The notes: generated by a model not told the origin, from the sequence alone. DNA of 64,000 nucleotides from Thelonectria olida (GCA_020736575.1 JAGPYM010000007.1:1116001-1180000), one strand, 5' to 3'; positions 44,343 to 56,621 are shown, counted from the first letter of the stretch. Made by a program: numbers and translations.

Positions 44343-45745
44343 ATGGCCACTGAAGCGGGCGAACAGCCTCCTGTGGTCCAGGCTACGGAGAAGAAGGAGA
44401 AAAGGGACCAGAAGGACCAGAAGGATCAGAACAAAGGTCAAAAGAAAGACCAACCAGCCGATCAAGGCGCTGCTCCCGGCGGGAAGAAGCTCTCTGGCGC
44501 TGAGCTAAAGAAGAAGGCCAAGGAGGAAAAGGCCGCCAGGAGAGCACAAGCCAAGGCTGCGCAAGCCGTTCAGGCTCCTCCACAAGCGGCCGGTGGTGAA
44601 GGAAAGGGCGGCAAGGGAAAGCCCAAGCAGGACGGACATCATGGCGGCGCGAAGCTGCCTCTACGGCCAGCCCAGGCCCCCGTCGTTCCTAAGGAGAACA
44701 AGCCTACGATACCAGATTGCTTCAGCCACTTGTCCATAGCCAAGCGCATACCCATGACCCAAGCCGACAAGGACGTCCATCCCGCTGTGCTAAATCTCGG
44801 CGAGCACATGGCCTGCTTTGCCATTACAGACAGTACCACTCGATTGGAGACGACTCTTCTAGCTTTTAAGCAGGTAATTCACATGTGCCACAGCTACATA
44901 CAAGACGAGCATCTAACAGGAAAATGCAGGTCATCGACTCATACACTACCCCCATGGGCAGCACCTTCTCTCGCCATTTCACCTCACATGTCCTGAACCC
45001 CCAAATCGAACATCTCACAGCATGTCGCCCCATGTCCTTCTCCATGGGCAACGCCATCCGGTGGCTCAAACTTCAGATTAGCAAGGTCGATATTGACCTA
45101 CCGGACCTTGAGGCCAAGAAACACCTCTGTGAGTTGATTGACAACTTCAGAAGCGAGCGCATCACCCTCGCCGACGTTGTCATCATTCAGACCGCCGCCG
45201 ACATGATCTCCGACGACGACGTCATCCTCACCTATGCCAACCATTTCCTCATCGAACGCACCCTTCTCCGAGCCCAAAAGATCGGCAAGCGTTTCCGAGT
45301 CATCCTCGTAGACGACCCCTACGAGCGTGTGGGGATTGACTTGGCCAAGAGACTCTCCGCCGCCGGCATCCAGGTCACCTACGCTTCCGACTTTGGCGCC
45401 CTGCGGACGCATCTCAGCGAGACCACCCAGGTGTTCCTCGCTGCTGAGGCCATCTTTAGTAACGGTGCCATGTATGCCCGCGCGGGCTCCTGCGACATTG
45501 CCATTGCGGCGACGGACCTCGGCGTCCAGGTCGTCGCCCTGTGCGAGACGATAAACTTTACCGAGCGCGTGTCCGTCGACTCCCTTACTTACAACGAGAT
45601 TCACCCAGAGCGCAACACTCACGACCAGTTCCGGTTGCTCTTCGACACCACCCGAGACACGTATCTCTCCTTCGTAGTGACGGAGCTGGGCAACTCAGAT
45701 GCCACGTCGGTGCCGGCCATTCTTAGGAAATTGGAGGAATTGTAA
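44343..45745 (+). CDS. GCD2: Translation initiation factor eIF2B subunit delta
   Basis: Two exons (44343-44873, 44930-45745) give 448 residues. The frame is open upstream to 44157 but has no earlier ATG; ATG 44343 sits in ACACCATGG. The first 130 residues are Lys/Gln/Ala-rich and disordered (EKKEKRDQKDQKDQNKGQKK, AELKKKAKEEKAARRAQ), as in other delta subunits. The conserved regulatory domain follows: HLSIAKRIPMTQADKDVHPAVLNLG, TSHVLNPQIEHLTACRPMSFSMGNAIRWLK, VILTYANHFLIERTLL, RVILVDDPYERVGIDLAKRLSAAGI, AEAIFSNGAMYARAGSCDIAIAA and the terminal ATSVPAILRKLEEL. The protein forms the eIF2B core with alpha and beta subunits, senses phosphorylated eIF2 and so sets Gcn4/CPC1 output. Alpha or beta subunits are less likely given the basic extension. 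Confidence 0.93.
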
Positions 45746-46219
45746 AGTGGTTGCTTGGGATGGGAATGAGAGACGAGGATATGAGGAGTGGGTTAGTTAT
45801 CTGGACAGACCCTTTGGGCGGTACCTTCCATACAAAAAGAAGTGATGAATCAGGACTATAATGTTACAATGGCTTTATCTGGGTGTCCCTTTGCGAAGCT
45901 GTCATCGCTCTACGGTCCCTGTCCTGCTTAGACTGTAAACGGCTTCGTTCTTCACCCCGTCATCTCACAGCTAGACCGCAGCGTAATCCTGACACATTGA
46001 AAGGTCCTGGTCTTCAATCCCAGACGTCCCATGACGGGTCTATTCCATTACAGAAATATGTACAAAATCCCTCTTCCTCTCCCTCTCCACATCCCGCTTT
46101 CCGCACTGGATCGGATCGAGTAAGGGTTTTGGATTTCTTTCGCTCTTCAAAAATTCAGGACCCCCCATTGAGCCCTTTCCTCATCTTTACATTTCGTCTT
46201 GCTTCCGCTTCTCCCGTTC
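45746..46219. other. Intergenic between convergent genes
   Basis: These are the 3' flanks of the eIF2B-delta gene and the small membrane protein gene. No gene is recognised. Confidence 0.55.
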
Positions 46220-46638
46220 TTACGCCTCAAGCTCGTAGGCCGCCTCCCGCTGGGCCTTGCGCGCGCGCTTCTCGATAAGGGCGTTCTTGCGGGCCGTCAG
46301 CGTCGAGGCCTGGCGGTCGTCGACGCCCTGCAGCCAGTATCCGAAGCTGGCGCCGCCGAGGGCGTAGGCCGGGTACGCCCACAGGGAGGACTTGTTGAAG
46401 AAGGGACGCATCTCGATGCCGATTTGCCAGAAGCGCACGGCGACGCCTGAAGAGACAAAACTGCATTAGCAACAGGGCACAAAATACGGGGCTTCGCTTC
46501 GGCGTCGGTCGGAGAAGATATAACGTTCGTGTGGGAATTGGCGCGGATGAATTGCCCAGCAGATGATGTCGAGTCATAAGAGGCGGTACGAGGGGATCAC
46601 GTACCAAAGGCGCTCCAGAAGGCGATGCGGTGGACCAT
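46220..46638 (-). CDS. Small single-pass membrane protein, possible complex I accessory subunit
   Basis: Two minus-strand exons (46605-46638, 46220-46446) give 86 residues, beginning MVHRIAFWSAFG and continuing VAVRFWQIGIEMRPFF. The first exon is 34 nt and the intron starts GTACGT. One transmembrane helix is visible (LWAYPAYALGGASFGYWLQG), followed by a charged coiled tail (DDRQASTLTARKNALIEKRARKAQ). The size, MVHR start, aromatic-rich N-terminus and single helix recall the small accessory subunits of fungal mitochondrial complex I (the so-called 14-kDa group), but I cannot confirm that by alignment. It could also be another inner-membrane assembly factor. Confidence 0.75.
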
Positions 46639-47319
46639 TGTGGGCAATTGACCGTCGGGATGTCGAATTGAGAGGCTGAGGAGGGTTGCTCGCGGATTCG
46701 TCCGGGTTCGCGGTCGTGAGGATGGCGTCTAGTTGCGGCTCTGCCGAGGGAAGAGGTCGTGATCTTCAAGATTCCCCAATCGCTCTCTCAATTGGCCCAG
46801 ACTTGATTGGTTCCTGTGTGTGATCACGTGATTCTTCTCGGTACATATCTCGCACTTGCGAAGTGGGCTACCCTGTAGGTAGTTTCGATGCAGCCAAATT
46901 GGAAGCTCGGAGAAACCTATAAAAGTTGGATCTATTGATGTAAAATAACAAGAGGCAATCTTAAAGATACCTAAGTCATTTACTTCCTCGCGATTTCTAT
47001 GTAAAATAATGGTGGTTGAAGTTTAGCTAACAAAAAGCCATCTTATAACCACTTCATTTTAACTCCATGTGTCTAACACAGGATGAACGATAGAGCAGCC
47101 ATTCTTCGTGTCTTGTCTTCAAGTCATGTATTAAATGAATCTAATTGTCCCCGATAAGCCGGTCTAATACGATACTCTCAGCTGTTATCTCATCCTCTTG
47201 ATCCAAAGTGTGAAATAACGCTGCAAAGGGGTTCTACTCTCATCCACATCCCATATCCCGACGCCATTTCATGATACAATGCAGAAAACAAAAACTCCGA
47301 GCCTTCTGAACAAGTCTAA
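46639..47319. other. AT-richer intergenic stretch
   Basis: The region between about 46,900 and 47,320 is visibly more AT-rich than its surroundings, and no coding sequence, RNA or repeat was recognised. It separates the upstream region of the 86-residue protein from the 3' end of the sacsin-like gene. Confidence 0.5.
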
Positions 47320-50300
47320 TTAGTCTAGTAAGCTTCTACTCGGTACGGTAGAGTATGGGGGAGGTGCTGAAATTGTCGGCACGCGAGACGGCGCCGTCGC
47401 ATTGCTCTCTCCCATCCACTGCATCGTCTTGGCGACCATCTTGGCAAAGTACTGTTGGATAAACGACTCACTGCGTCTGTTAACATCTTATCTTGGTAGC
47501 TAGAAAGGATCGGAATGAACTTACGTATAGTAACTGTGATCCGAGTTGTGAGGCGAGACGAGGTTGTGCGCCAACTCGTGAGCCAACACAACCCACCACC
47601 ATGTAGCGGCCTCGGCCTTGGCCTCGCCTGGACGTGGTCCTTCGAGCTGCGCCGCATGTAGCTGCAAGAAGAACCTGAAGTTGCAAAAGATGCTGCCTCC
47701 GGTGTTGAATGCTATCGTCCCACCGGCCTCATCGTAAAAGATGTGAAGCACCCTTGGCGCAAGCTGGTAAATGTTACCAATATCGACAAGCAAGGCGGCA
47801 AAAGTGTTGAGTTTAGCAAGATGCGACGTCAAGAACTGGGCTGGAGCCATGGATAAATCCTTCGCCACAAAGATTTTCATACCGTTTGATGCCTCCGCAA
47901 CAGACGTGATGTTGTGCGCGGGTGTACTGTCACAATACGTCGCCTGTTCCTTGACCTCATTGACCTGAGGCTCTGAGAACATGGTGTTGGATCCGTACGC
48001 GCGAGTAGCATTGACGGCGTTCAACAGATTCTGCTGAACAAGAGCTGGATTCGTGACTCTTCCGTCATCTTTGCCAGTTTGTTGGCCAGCGTTGGAAGGG
48101 CCGCTACTGGAGGGTTGGCCCGTCTCAGGAGGCTTGTCAAGAAATTTTTCAACTTGTTTGTGAGATTCGTCTTCCTCATCGGGATCCTCAAAGCCAAGAC
48201 GTCGGCTCAAGTTGGAGAAGAGACCCCTAGGCTTCCTCGCCGGTTGGCTCTGCGTGGGCTTGGGATCGTCAGGCGAGTCCCAAGAGCCGGGCATCACAGT
48301 GTTGTTGCGCTCTGGTGTCCTTGCGACTTCCCGTGCAGCCTCAGCGGCCTTTGCCTCAATGGCCTTGTTCTGCCATGACTTCTCGCTCTGTTGAATCTTG
48401 AGCTGCTCTTCTTCAAGTGCCTTGCGTCTTTCTTCTTCGGCAATTCTCGCCTCAGCAGCCTTGGCTCGGAGAATTCGATCCACGTTGTAGCCTCGAGCTC
48501 TTAGCCCATACAAATCGAGGGTGAGGAACGGCTCAAAGAAGAGATACGCCTGCTGGTTGGGCCTGGTGAGGAGCATCTGGCAAATGGCTTGTCCGACTTG
48601 GTACATATCAGGCTTCCCCTCGTCAGCCACGTACAGTACCCAACCACTGTTGGTCTTTGCGCTTGCGGCTGACCGCTTCTCAGTATGAGTTTGACTGTGG
48701 CCGTTGAGGCTGCGTCGCAAAGCCACCGACCGGACGACCTCGACTGTGAGATTTTTATCCAACCATTTAGCATCGTGCTTGATGCTATCCCGTCGATAAC
48801 TCGTGTACTCGTAAAGGAAAATCTTGGATCTCTCGATAACATGCTTGCGGAGACTGAGTGCTAGCTTTTGCCTGTCACTGTGAGGTCCAATGCGGATATC
48901 CTCACGGACGATGCTGCTCAGCTTCTGAGCACCTAGAGAGAGGTAAAAAACTTCCAAGGCATCTTCTTCTGGGGCGCAGATGAGTCTGTCCTTGAATAGT
49001 CGGTAGCTGATGATGTCATCAAGGATGACAATGTCAGTCGCAGAAGCGAGCTGATACTGCCGGATGGGTGCCTCTTCCTCGTCGAACTCATCCCCTGTCC
49101 CCTTAGGAGGCGCGAGCTCCTTATAGGCCAGAAGGAAGGGCGACGTTCGCATCCTGCGCCATAGGTCCCTATTCCCATGAAGCGTAGTGGAGGCCTCTGC
49201 TAGAGACTTGAGTAAATCAAGGTACTTCTCAGGGCTTTGCAATACACTGAGTAGACGGGCTGGTTCGTTGCAAGCCATCTGTGCAACCTCGATCTTTGTT
49301 GGCTCGGTCTTGGCGCCGCATTGAAACAAGAACGCATTAGCATCAGGACCAAAGTCCACGAAGTCGAAGATGTCGCCGTAGGTCGTGGACGTGCCCAGGT
49401 ATGCTCGCGTAGGGCTGATATGAGATATAGTTGAAATGGACTTTTCAGACGATTTCGATGGTTTAGACCGGACGATGGGCACAATTGGGGCATTCTTCAG
49501 CTTAGCCAGCGAATTGTCGCCTAGTTCGGTGATGCGAGATGCAAAGTAGCTGAACAAGACGGTCGCCCGGCTGGGATCTTGCGGAGGATTGGATAAGAGG
49601 CGATTAACACAATCAACCATGGGCGGATCTCGCGCGATACCGAATTTCTGTACAACGTTAGACGATCCTTCCAATGAATTCCTGCACACTTACAATGGCA
49701 TGGTTATGGAGATCTTTTCGCAATACGTGGAAGCCAAGAACAGACGCCCGCTCGTTCCAAAAACACTGCGATGGCGCTACTAGCATGGTGCTTCCTTCGA
49801 GGGGAATGAATGCCTTTCGACTATCACTGAGGTTGAAAGCTTCGTAACGATTTGGAACATGATTGGCAACAAAGTAGGTCATTGATGAAACTCTTAGAGC
49901 CTCGTCTTTGCCTGCCATCATGTCCACCAATTCCGGGACCGAAGGATAGGGCCGTAGGCCGAGAGCCGACAGGAATCGGGCTTCCTGACTGCTTGGTCGA
50001 TAGCTGCCAGGCGGACCAGGCCATTGCAAGATCGATAGACGTAGAGTCCGGAGCGTGTCCTTGGGCTCAAAAAGCTCAGATACTCTGTACAAAGTATCTG
50101 TTCCCTTGGTAGGCTCCAAACCCTTTGGACCAGCCTCAGCTGGGCAAAACCGTGTTTCTTTGAGCTTTCGTAGATCACTTGCAGGAATATCTTGGCTCAC
50201 CGAGGCGAGATACTTGATGAGCTCGACATGACTCCACTTGTTCTGGCCCGATTCCCCGGAAGCATTAAGGAGTCTCGCGAAAATAGTCTCGAGATCGACC

Positions 50301-52702
50301 GTCTTGCGGACTCCAATGGCCACTAGAAGCTTCTCCTTGATCTTCTCACAACCTTGAATAACAGGCAAATCGTCGAAGAGTTTGACGGTCGGGAAGAATG
50401 ATTCTCCTGGCTTCTTCATACCCAGCTTGGTGGGCATGACTGTGTGAGTCTGCAGCAATGATACAACAGTTGACTTGGGGAAGTTCCCAATTTGCTCCCA
50501 GTTTTTGGATATCACAACTAGAACCTGAACGGCAAAGCTCGGCGATCTTGTAATACTCTCCTTCTCTATTCGAGAATCAGTCGTCTCAATGAGGAATCTC
50601 AACCAGGGCAAGATCTCAAGTGGTTCCCATCCAAGAGCCTCCAACTCTGCAACGGATGAATTGGCTGTCAGGGCGTGAGGGATCGCTGTTGGTGGGATAG
50701 GCAAGTGGGAGGGAATTCTGTTAACGCCCATGTGATACTTGATACTTCCAAGAGCAATGATTTCGCCTGACTCTCCGTCATCACTCATTGTGCCGACGGC
50801 GACCTCGAGGAGGGCAGTCCGACTGGGTGGATCGAGTTCTCTACTCAAACTCTTCTTACCAGCCCAGCTAATGAAATTCATCAGCTGAACTCTGTTCATG
50901 GCTTTGGTTTCCAGTTCTTGCTTTACATCTGTGACGGTGATGTGAGATATCAAACCAAAGTCAATGAGTTTCTTCACAAATGGAACATCCTTCATCTCTT
51001 TGGGAATGACTGGGATGCTATCCACGAATTTGCTCATCTCGTCCGAGGCAATGCGGACTTGGGACGTTTGTAGGACTCCTCGACTCGAATACGTCTCAAT
51101 TGTGGCTTTCTTGAAACAGATCCAGAAGGCCTCTTCGATGATTTGCCCAACTTGGCCACTAGGCGTTGAGTCGCCGAAAGTGAATGTCTTGAGAATATGG
51201 AGAGCCTCTGGCATGAACTTGCTGATGATGGCTGGAGACACCTTGCCATTCTTTTCGATGGCCCGCTTTACTCGGCCACTGAGATCTGCCATCTCGTTCG
51301 CAAAGGCAAGTCGAGTAATAATACCGGCGGCTCGGAGAATCTCAAGGTTCCATGATCGCACCCATCGTGCATTCAAGTCAATGGCTTCTCGCTCAACCGT
51401 GGGAATCACCGAAGGTGCCGAAATGTGCATTCCAGCTCCAGTGGTCTGCATGGTAGGAAAGCCGATGAAGATTCGGCCACCCGGTTTTTTGCTCGGAAGC
51501 ACCGAGGCGAACACATCCGTGGCTTTGCCTACGGCACCAGAAGCCGTAGCATCGTCAGAGGCTTGAGTTTCATCATATGAAGATGTCAAGATGGACAGTT
51601 TGGTGGTTTTTGGCGGAGGTTTCTTGGTAGCACGTTCGAGCTCCGAGGCGAATGAAGCCGAGACTTTGGTCGCAATGGAAGCTGAAGTTGCTCGAAGGAA
51701 GATGGTCGAGGACGAGAGTTTCGTAACATCCTCGGAAATAGTTGCTTGCGCTGCCTTCTCATCACTTTGCGCCTTGGACTTGAGACTGGCTTGCGAAGCA
51801 GTTGTAGTTAGTCTTGCGAAGAAGGACCGTAATGAAGGAGCTTCAGTAGCACCGTATGAATCGGTGGATTTAACAGTGGAAGATGTAGCTTTCGGCTTCC
51901 AACCAATAGCAGCCATGAACGAGGCGTCGATTTGAGTGCTGGTGCGGTCGACCGTGGTCACCCTCATAAGGCCGTCCTTGGTTCTGGCTTCGAGGTCTCT
52001 CGGCAGAGGCAGTTCCACGCTGGGAGAGGACTTCTTCTTGAGAGACAGCACCTCATAATCATCGATCCAGAATTCGATCTTCTCAAGAGCAACAAATGTC
52101 AAACTTGTCGCAAGGAACTGGCTGACTGACAAGAGATTCGGTAAAGGAGTCGTGGTATTTCGATAGTCTAGAACGAATGTTGTATGCGGAGTAGCTTGAT
52201 CTGGTGGTATTTGGGACTTCTTTGTGAATAAAGCATTTCCCTTCCAGTAGAATGCCATGGCTTCGTTCCCGGAACTGACAAAGGGCTCCTCGCAATCCGC
52301 AAAGACACTGTAGAAGCCGACTCCGAAGGCACCAATCTTCGTCTCATCTGGGTTTCCCTCGGCAATGCGCTTGAGGCGTCCCCAGTCCGTCTTGGTGAAG
52401 GGCTGGCCATCGTTCTGTACGACGAGCCGGCGAAGGGTGTGGTTGGAGAGTGTGTGTTTTAGAATATCGGATCGGTCCGGAGCGCTGGGGAGGGGCACTT
52501 GGGTCGAGGGAAGCGTCTCCCATTTGACGCTGACGGTCTTCGCTTGGGCATCGGCGGCGTTTTGAATAAGTTCTCGAAGGGTGGTCCATTCCCCGGAATA
52601 TCTGGCCAGGACCTTGTCGATCAAGGCTCTGGTATCGACAGTGACTGCTTCTTCATCTTCGCCGTCCCGCATGGCGGCGGCTCGTAGCCTTGAATAGTCC
52701 AT
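47320..52702 (-). CDS. Sacsin-like GHKL ATPase / DUF3684 protein ending in an HExxH zinc-protease-like motif
   Basis: Three minus-strand exons (49694-52702, 47525-49647, 47470-47320) give 1760 residues; phases 0 and 2 match at the junctions (HAI-KFGIARDPP and SYYT-ESFIQQYF). The N-terminus is a GHKL (HSP90-type) ATPase: LRELIQNAADAQ (Glu44, Asn48), the ND-G box LVVQNDGQPF and the glycine lid KIGAFGVGFYSVF. This arrangement, with the following long region, matches fungal DUF3684/sacsin-N proteins, thought to be chaperone-like. Around residues 1390-1530 are a charged coiled coil and a disordered linker. The last 190 residues form a separate compact domain with HELAHNLVSPH (His1693, Glu1694, His1697, His1703), the spacing of a metzincin-type zinc site except that the usual glycine is Val1700. 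Neither substrate nor location is known. Confidence 0.9.
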
Positions 52703-53381
52703 GATGGTGGCTCGGGGGTTCGAGGTGGATGGGTCAAGCCCGCATGGTTCGACGACAGGTTGTTATATACGCTTCGAATCGCAACAAGGCAGAGTCTGGG
52801 TAATGCGAGTAGGCAGTGGCAAGCAAGCGTGGTTGACGATTGGTCGGCTGTAGGCTGGCGCGGAGCGAGGTAAGCAAGGCAGAAGGTGAGGTACGTGTGT
52901 GCAGTCTAAGAGGCAAACTTCAGCTCTAAAGAGAAGGTGATGGAAACGCGAGGTTGCCTATCTAGGCAAAGGACATAGGTCGGCACTCTTGATAGGGAGT
53001 TAATGACGAGTAGAGGTCAAAGAGAGTTGAGGGTACCTGTAGGTTCTTGCGATAAATCCATCCATGAATGCAAGCGGCGGGCAGTTTCGCACATGATTGA
53101 GGTCCCCTGACGAAGTGACGTTGGCCCGCCATTGCACGGCCCAACCAGGGAGCTGGTTCCCTGTGCTCATTCGCCCGGGTGTCGGCCTAGTGATTCTTTT
53201 TTAGTGGAAGCCACAGGGGCCAAGGCGTCGGATCTCATCCAGGGCATCACCTCATTGGAGTGGGTGGGGGGCCTCATGTCAACAGTGCATCCTGTCGGGC
53301 CTCCTCCACTCTGCGTTTCACTTCCCATTCTCGCGGTTCATCCACGAAGACTTGGTGCACAGATGACTTACATCTTTGACC
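52703..53381. other. Divergent promoter between sacsin-like and BTB genes
   Basis: About 680 bp lie between opposite start codons. On the minus strand a TATATAAC element lies near 52,759-52,766, about 60 bp before the sacsin-like ATG. No gene is recognised. Confidence 0.5.
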
Positions 53382-54524
53382 ATGAGCGAAGCCGAAGAGA
53401 CCAGAGGAGAGCCTCTGGCTCTCTCTGAACCCAACTCGACTAACTCCAACCCTGCTCCGGTGCGCACCAACGTCGACTTTGATGGAGATCTCGTCCTTGT
53501 CGTTGGCGCCGAGGTCGACGAGGTCGAGCAAGAATTTCTGGTCTGTTCAACTACACTTCGCCGTGTCTCCCTCGTCTGGAAGAAAATGCTCTTTGGCTGC
53601 TTCATGGAAAGGAAGCCAGCTCAAGGCGAATGGGTCGTCACCTTACCCGAAGATAAAGCAGCTCCGTTACTTGTGCTCTTGAATATCATCCACGCGTGGT
53701 TTGGGGCTGTGCCGAGGGACCCAAGTCTGTCTCAGATCTACGAAATCATGGTTCTTGCCCACAAGTACGACATGACAAGAGTTGTACGGCCGTGGGCTGA
53801 AGATTGGCTGAGGGCAGCGGCCGTGAAACAAGACTTGAAAAAAGGACCTGACATTGTCAAGCTGACTCATGTGGCATGGGAATTTGGCGACGAGCAGCTC
53901 TTTCATAAGATGGCCAATAGGCTCGCGTTTTCGTGCTATGTTGATGAGGCTGGTTACCTGACCCTTATTAAGGGCCTTCGGCTTGATGAATATGATCATC
54001 TCGGGCCGGATAACCTGCTTGGTAAGTCAAAGCTGAATGCGAATCTTTGCTGATCCCTACTGATCCTCGCCATTATAGACTGCATAAAAGACTGGCGAAG
54101 TAAGAGTATTCAAGAGACACTCAGATCTGTTCACCAGGTCACCAAGAGCCTAATGGACGACACACAGAAGCATCACTGCAATGATAGAAAGGGTTGTGCT
54201 TATATGCTTTTAGGCAGTCTTTGGACCGGAATTATGAAGATCAGAGGCTCACTTCTACCAGAAACGGAAGATGAGATATTAGAAAGTGTGACAGACCTGG
54301 TCACTTGCGTGAGAAATGCCTTGGCGCAGGTGCGCGGCTTCGGCTTCACTATTGAGGGAGAAAAGTTCAACGACTCTCGCTACGTTCTCGCCGCAATTTG
54401 CTTGAGCCACAACAGTTTGTCGTCTACTGGCGTGCTTGACCAAGCACGGTTAAAGGAACAACGTCTGAAACTTGGCCTACCGGAGAACCTTGATCACTTA
54501 CGAACCATCACGGCAAATCCTTGA
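53382..54524 (+). CDS. BTB/POZ domain protein
   Basis: Two exons (53382-54021, 54079-54524) join in phase 1 to 361 residues. After a short acidic start the BTB fold covers about residues 30-145: VDFDGDLVLVVG, EFLVCSTTLRRVSLVWKKMLFG, WVVTLPEDKAAPLLVLLNIIHAWFG and IYEIMVLAHKYDMTRVVRPWAEDWL. This variant, in which residues of the first strand read DGDLVLVVG, is the large Pezizomycotina BTB family, often expanded and of unknown role; some relatives recruit substrates to Cul3 ligases. The C-terminal part has no recognised domain but holds a Cys/His patch (DTQKHHCNDRKGC). No BACK or Kelch domain is seen. Confidence 0.85.
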
Positions 54525-54989
54525 GGAAAAGGATACGCCACCTTGAGCGACCAGCCTTTCTCTCCCTATAGTTGACGTCTTCTGACAATATAGGTACAGT
54601 CTATGAGCACATCATGTCTATTCCTCTGGTCAGGGAGCAGTGGCCATAACTGGGCCATGTCAGTCAGTATCCTAAGAGCACAACGCGGATCGACATCGAT
54701 CCAAGCCGGGCAGGATAGTGTGTATCAAATTCTTCAAGGAACTGTACAAGCCTTGCTTCCGCTTTCACAATCTTCCTCTCTCGTGAGGTCGTCTCTGCAT
54801 TCAGCGGCCTGAACCTATTTTATTGTCTTGTAACCTCGTCATTCATTCTTTAACGAGAGCATTTCTTCCTTAGGCCCTTGGGCCACCCTATTTCGCACTA
54901 TCAACAGAACGCCTTCACCGCATAAGTAGGCAGCCATGGGGCAGGGGGGTTGACAGGGAAGGGAGACGAAGATGGCAATTGTTATACGC
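54525..54989. other. Intergenic between convergent genes
   Basis: No gene is recognised. A 69-codon frame at 54603-54812 is not protein-like. Confidence 0.5.
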
Positions 54990-56621
54990 CTAAGAGCCTG
55001 GACTGGGTGGAGGCCTCAGCAAGTTACAACTGGTAACTGTGACTGGGCTAACTGGGCGGACTGGGCTGAACGTCTGGCGTATGCGTCGGAGGGGTTGGCC
55101 TAGCCTTGGACTGATGAATATAGGCCATAGCAAGTTCCAGTTTGAGGCGACTGCGCGAACTAGGTGAACTGGGTGGTTTGGGCTGAACATCTGGCGTGCG
55201 TGCCGGAGGGATAGACCTGGCCTTGGACTGTATGTAGGCCGCAGCATCATTGACACTGCTCGTGAGCGGTTCTTCTGGCGAACGGGAAACAGGAGGGCCG
55301 CCATGTCAATGTAATTCCTGGCCCGGTGAACAGTGTCGGCATCGTCCCCAAGGGTATCAGTAGTCTTGCCATTCTGGTCGGCGCGGCGAGAAGCCTTCTG
55401 AGATTTGCGCTGTCGCTCGCTGCGGTCACGCTCGTTTGTCGTGGTGCGGGTGGCCCAAAAGAAGCTGAGTAGTTCCGTCCTGGCACCGTTATTTCTGTCT
55501 TGAGATTTCTTCTTGCGGTTGTGCTGCTGCTTCTTCTTCGTCTTCTTTTCGTGCCCTAGCAAATACCGTTCGGCATATGGCTTGTTTTTCTCCTCGCGGT
55601 TGACCTCCTTCACCACTTTCAACCACGCTTCATGCTCTGCTCCCCCACCCCCAGGCCCCTGTTCGCCGGAGCCAAGGATATCTTCCACTGTGTTCTTGGG
55701 CTTCTTCTCCTCATTTCCCTTTGCCTTGGCCTTTCGGCTCATATCTGCGGAGTCCTCGCCGCTAGACAGTTCAGGGCATAAAGCTCGTTGGGCCTCATTG
55801 GCGGGCGGTTCCTCTTTGTTCTCGCCTTCCTGATCAGATTCATCGCTGCAAGTGTTAGGGAAGGAATTCAAAAAGTAGTAGTAGGTAACGCATCCGTTGA
55901 CTGCTCACCTATCAGACGAGGACGTCTCATCGTCCGATGTTATCCACTTGGTGTCTTCGGCGTCTCCATGAGACACAGACTCGGCATATGTGGATAGAGA
56001 GTCCAAGTAGCGGTTGATCATATAAGAGTCCCCTAATCTGGTATTTTCAGAGACCTGTATCCGAAGTCGGGCTACTTCGTCTAGAATTTCGTCCATATTT
56101 TTTCTCATGTGCGACGAGTCGTCTCGGATTGCAGTCGTGTCGGTCTTGATCTCTTTAGATAGGCATCTGGAGTCGTCAATATCAGAAGTAGAGATCAATG
56201 ATGGCCAAGCGACATACAACTGGATAGTCTGGGACGGCTAGCATCAATGCCGACCGATGGGCCTCGAGCGACTGGCGAAGAAAAATCACTGCGTCTTTGC
56301 CATCCCAAGCCCATCTGGCAGCACCGGTACGGCTTTCGGTGTCCTTAATGAGGAGGGAATCGATCTCCTCAAGAACAGAGCCGCATTTCTTGATGATCGC
56401 CACAGCCTGCTTCCTGAGTTCAAGAGGAACAGAATAGCGGCTGAGGCGTTGGCCTTGAGCAGTCCGAGAACCAGCTTAAGTTCCTTCAGCTCTTCATGAA
56501 CAGTCATGAGGTCATCCTGGGCGTCACGGCAGCCTTTGATGAAATTTGCGACGGCGATGGCGGTACTCCCGACAACCTGAACGAGGCCGATACATCCTGT
56601 GGTGATCGAGAAAGGATCCAT
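54990..56621 (-). pseudogene. Probably damaged gene with fungal STAND-type N-terminal (PigL_N-like) domain
   Basis: The first 55 codons from ATG 56621 (MDPFSITTGCIGLVQVVGST..., HEELKELKLVLGLLK) match the N-terminal domain of fungal STAND/NLR-type proteins (PF17111). Around 56,430-56,460 the reading then shifts: the continuing frame loses sense, while another frame resumes family-like sequence (YSVPLELRKQAVAIIKKCGSVLEEID, then FLRQSLEAHRSALMLA). The gap is too short for an intron, so a frameshift or assembly indel is likely. Further 3', an exon to 55909 (EIKTDTTAIRDDSSHMRKNMDEIL, a coiled coil) joins by a clean intron (55846-55908) to a lysine-rich, acidic and Pro/Ser-rich tail. The splice between 56,225 and 56,165 does not fit any consensus cleanly. 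The tail ends either at 54990 or, in another frame, at 55048. No NACHT or effector repeats follow. Confidence 0.55.
54996..55260 (-). repeat. Tandem direct repeat, about 107-117 bp, two and a partial copy
   Basis: Units begin at about 54996, 55103 and 55220 (plus strand), each opening with GCC(T)TGGACTG-like sequence and containing GGCTGAAC(A/G)TCTGGCGT and a GCCGGAGGG/GTCGGAGGG stretch. The third copy is partial. They fall in the C-terminal Pro/Ser-rich part of the damaged STAND-domain gene, where one frame reads as repeated YIQSKAR...PDVQPKPPS-type segments. Confidence 0.75.

Noticed and set aside
46880..47320. AT-rich stretch, considered as a RIP-mutated transposon relic
   Set aside because: Too short, no inverted repeats or transposase remnants seen, and AT enrichment is mild.
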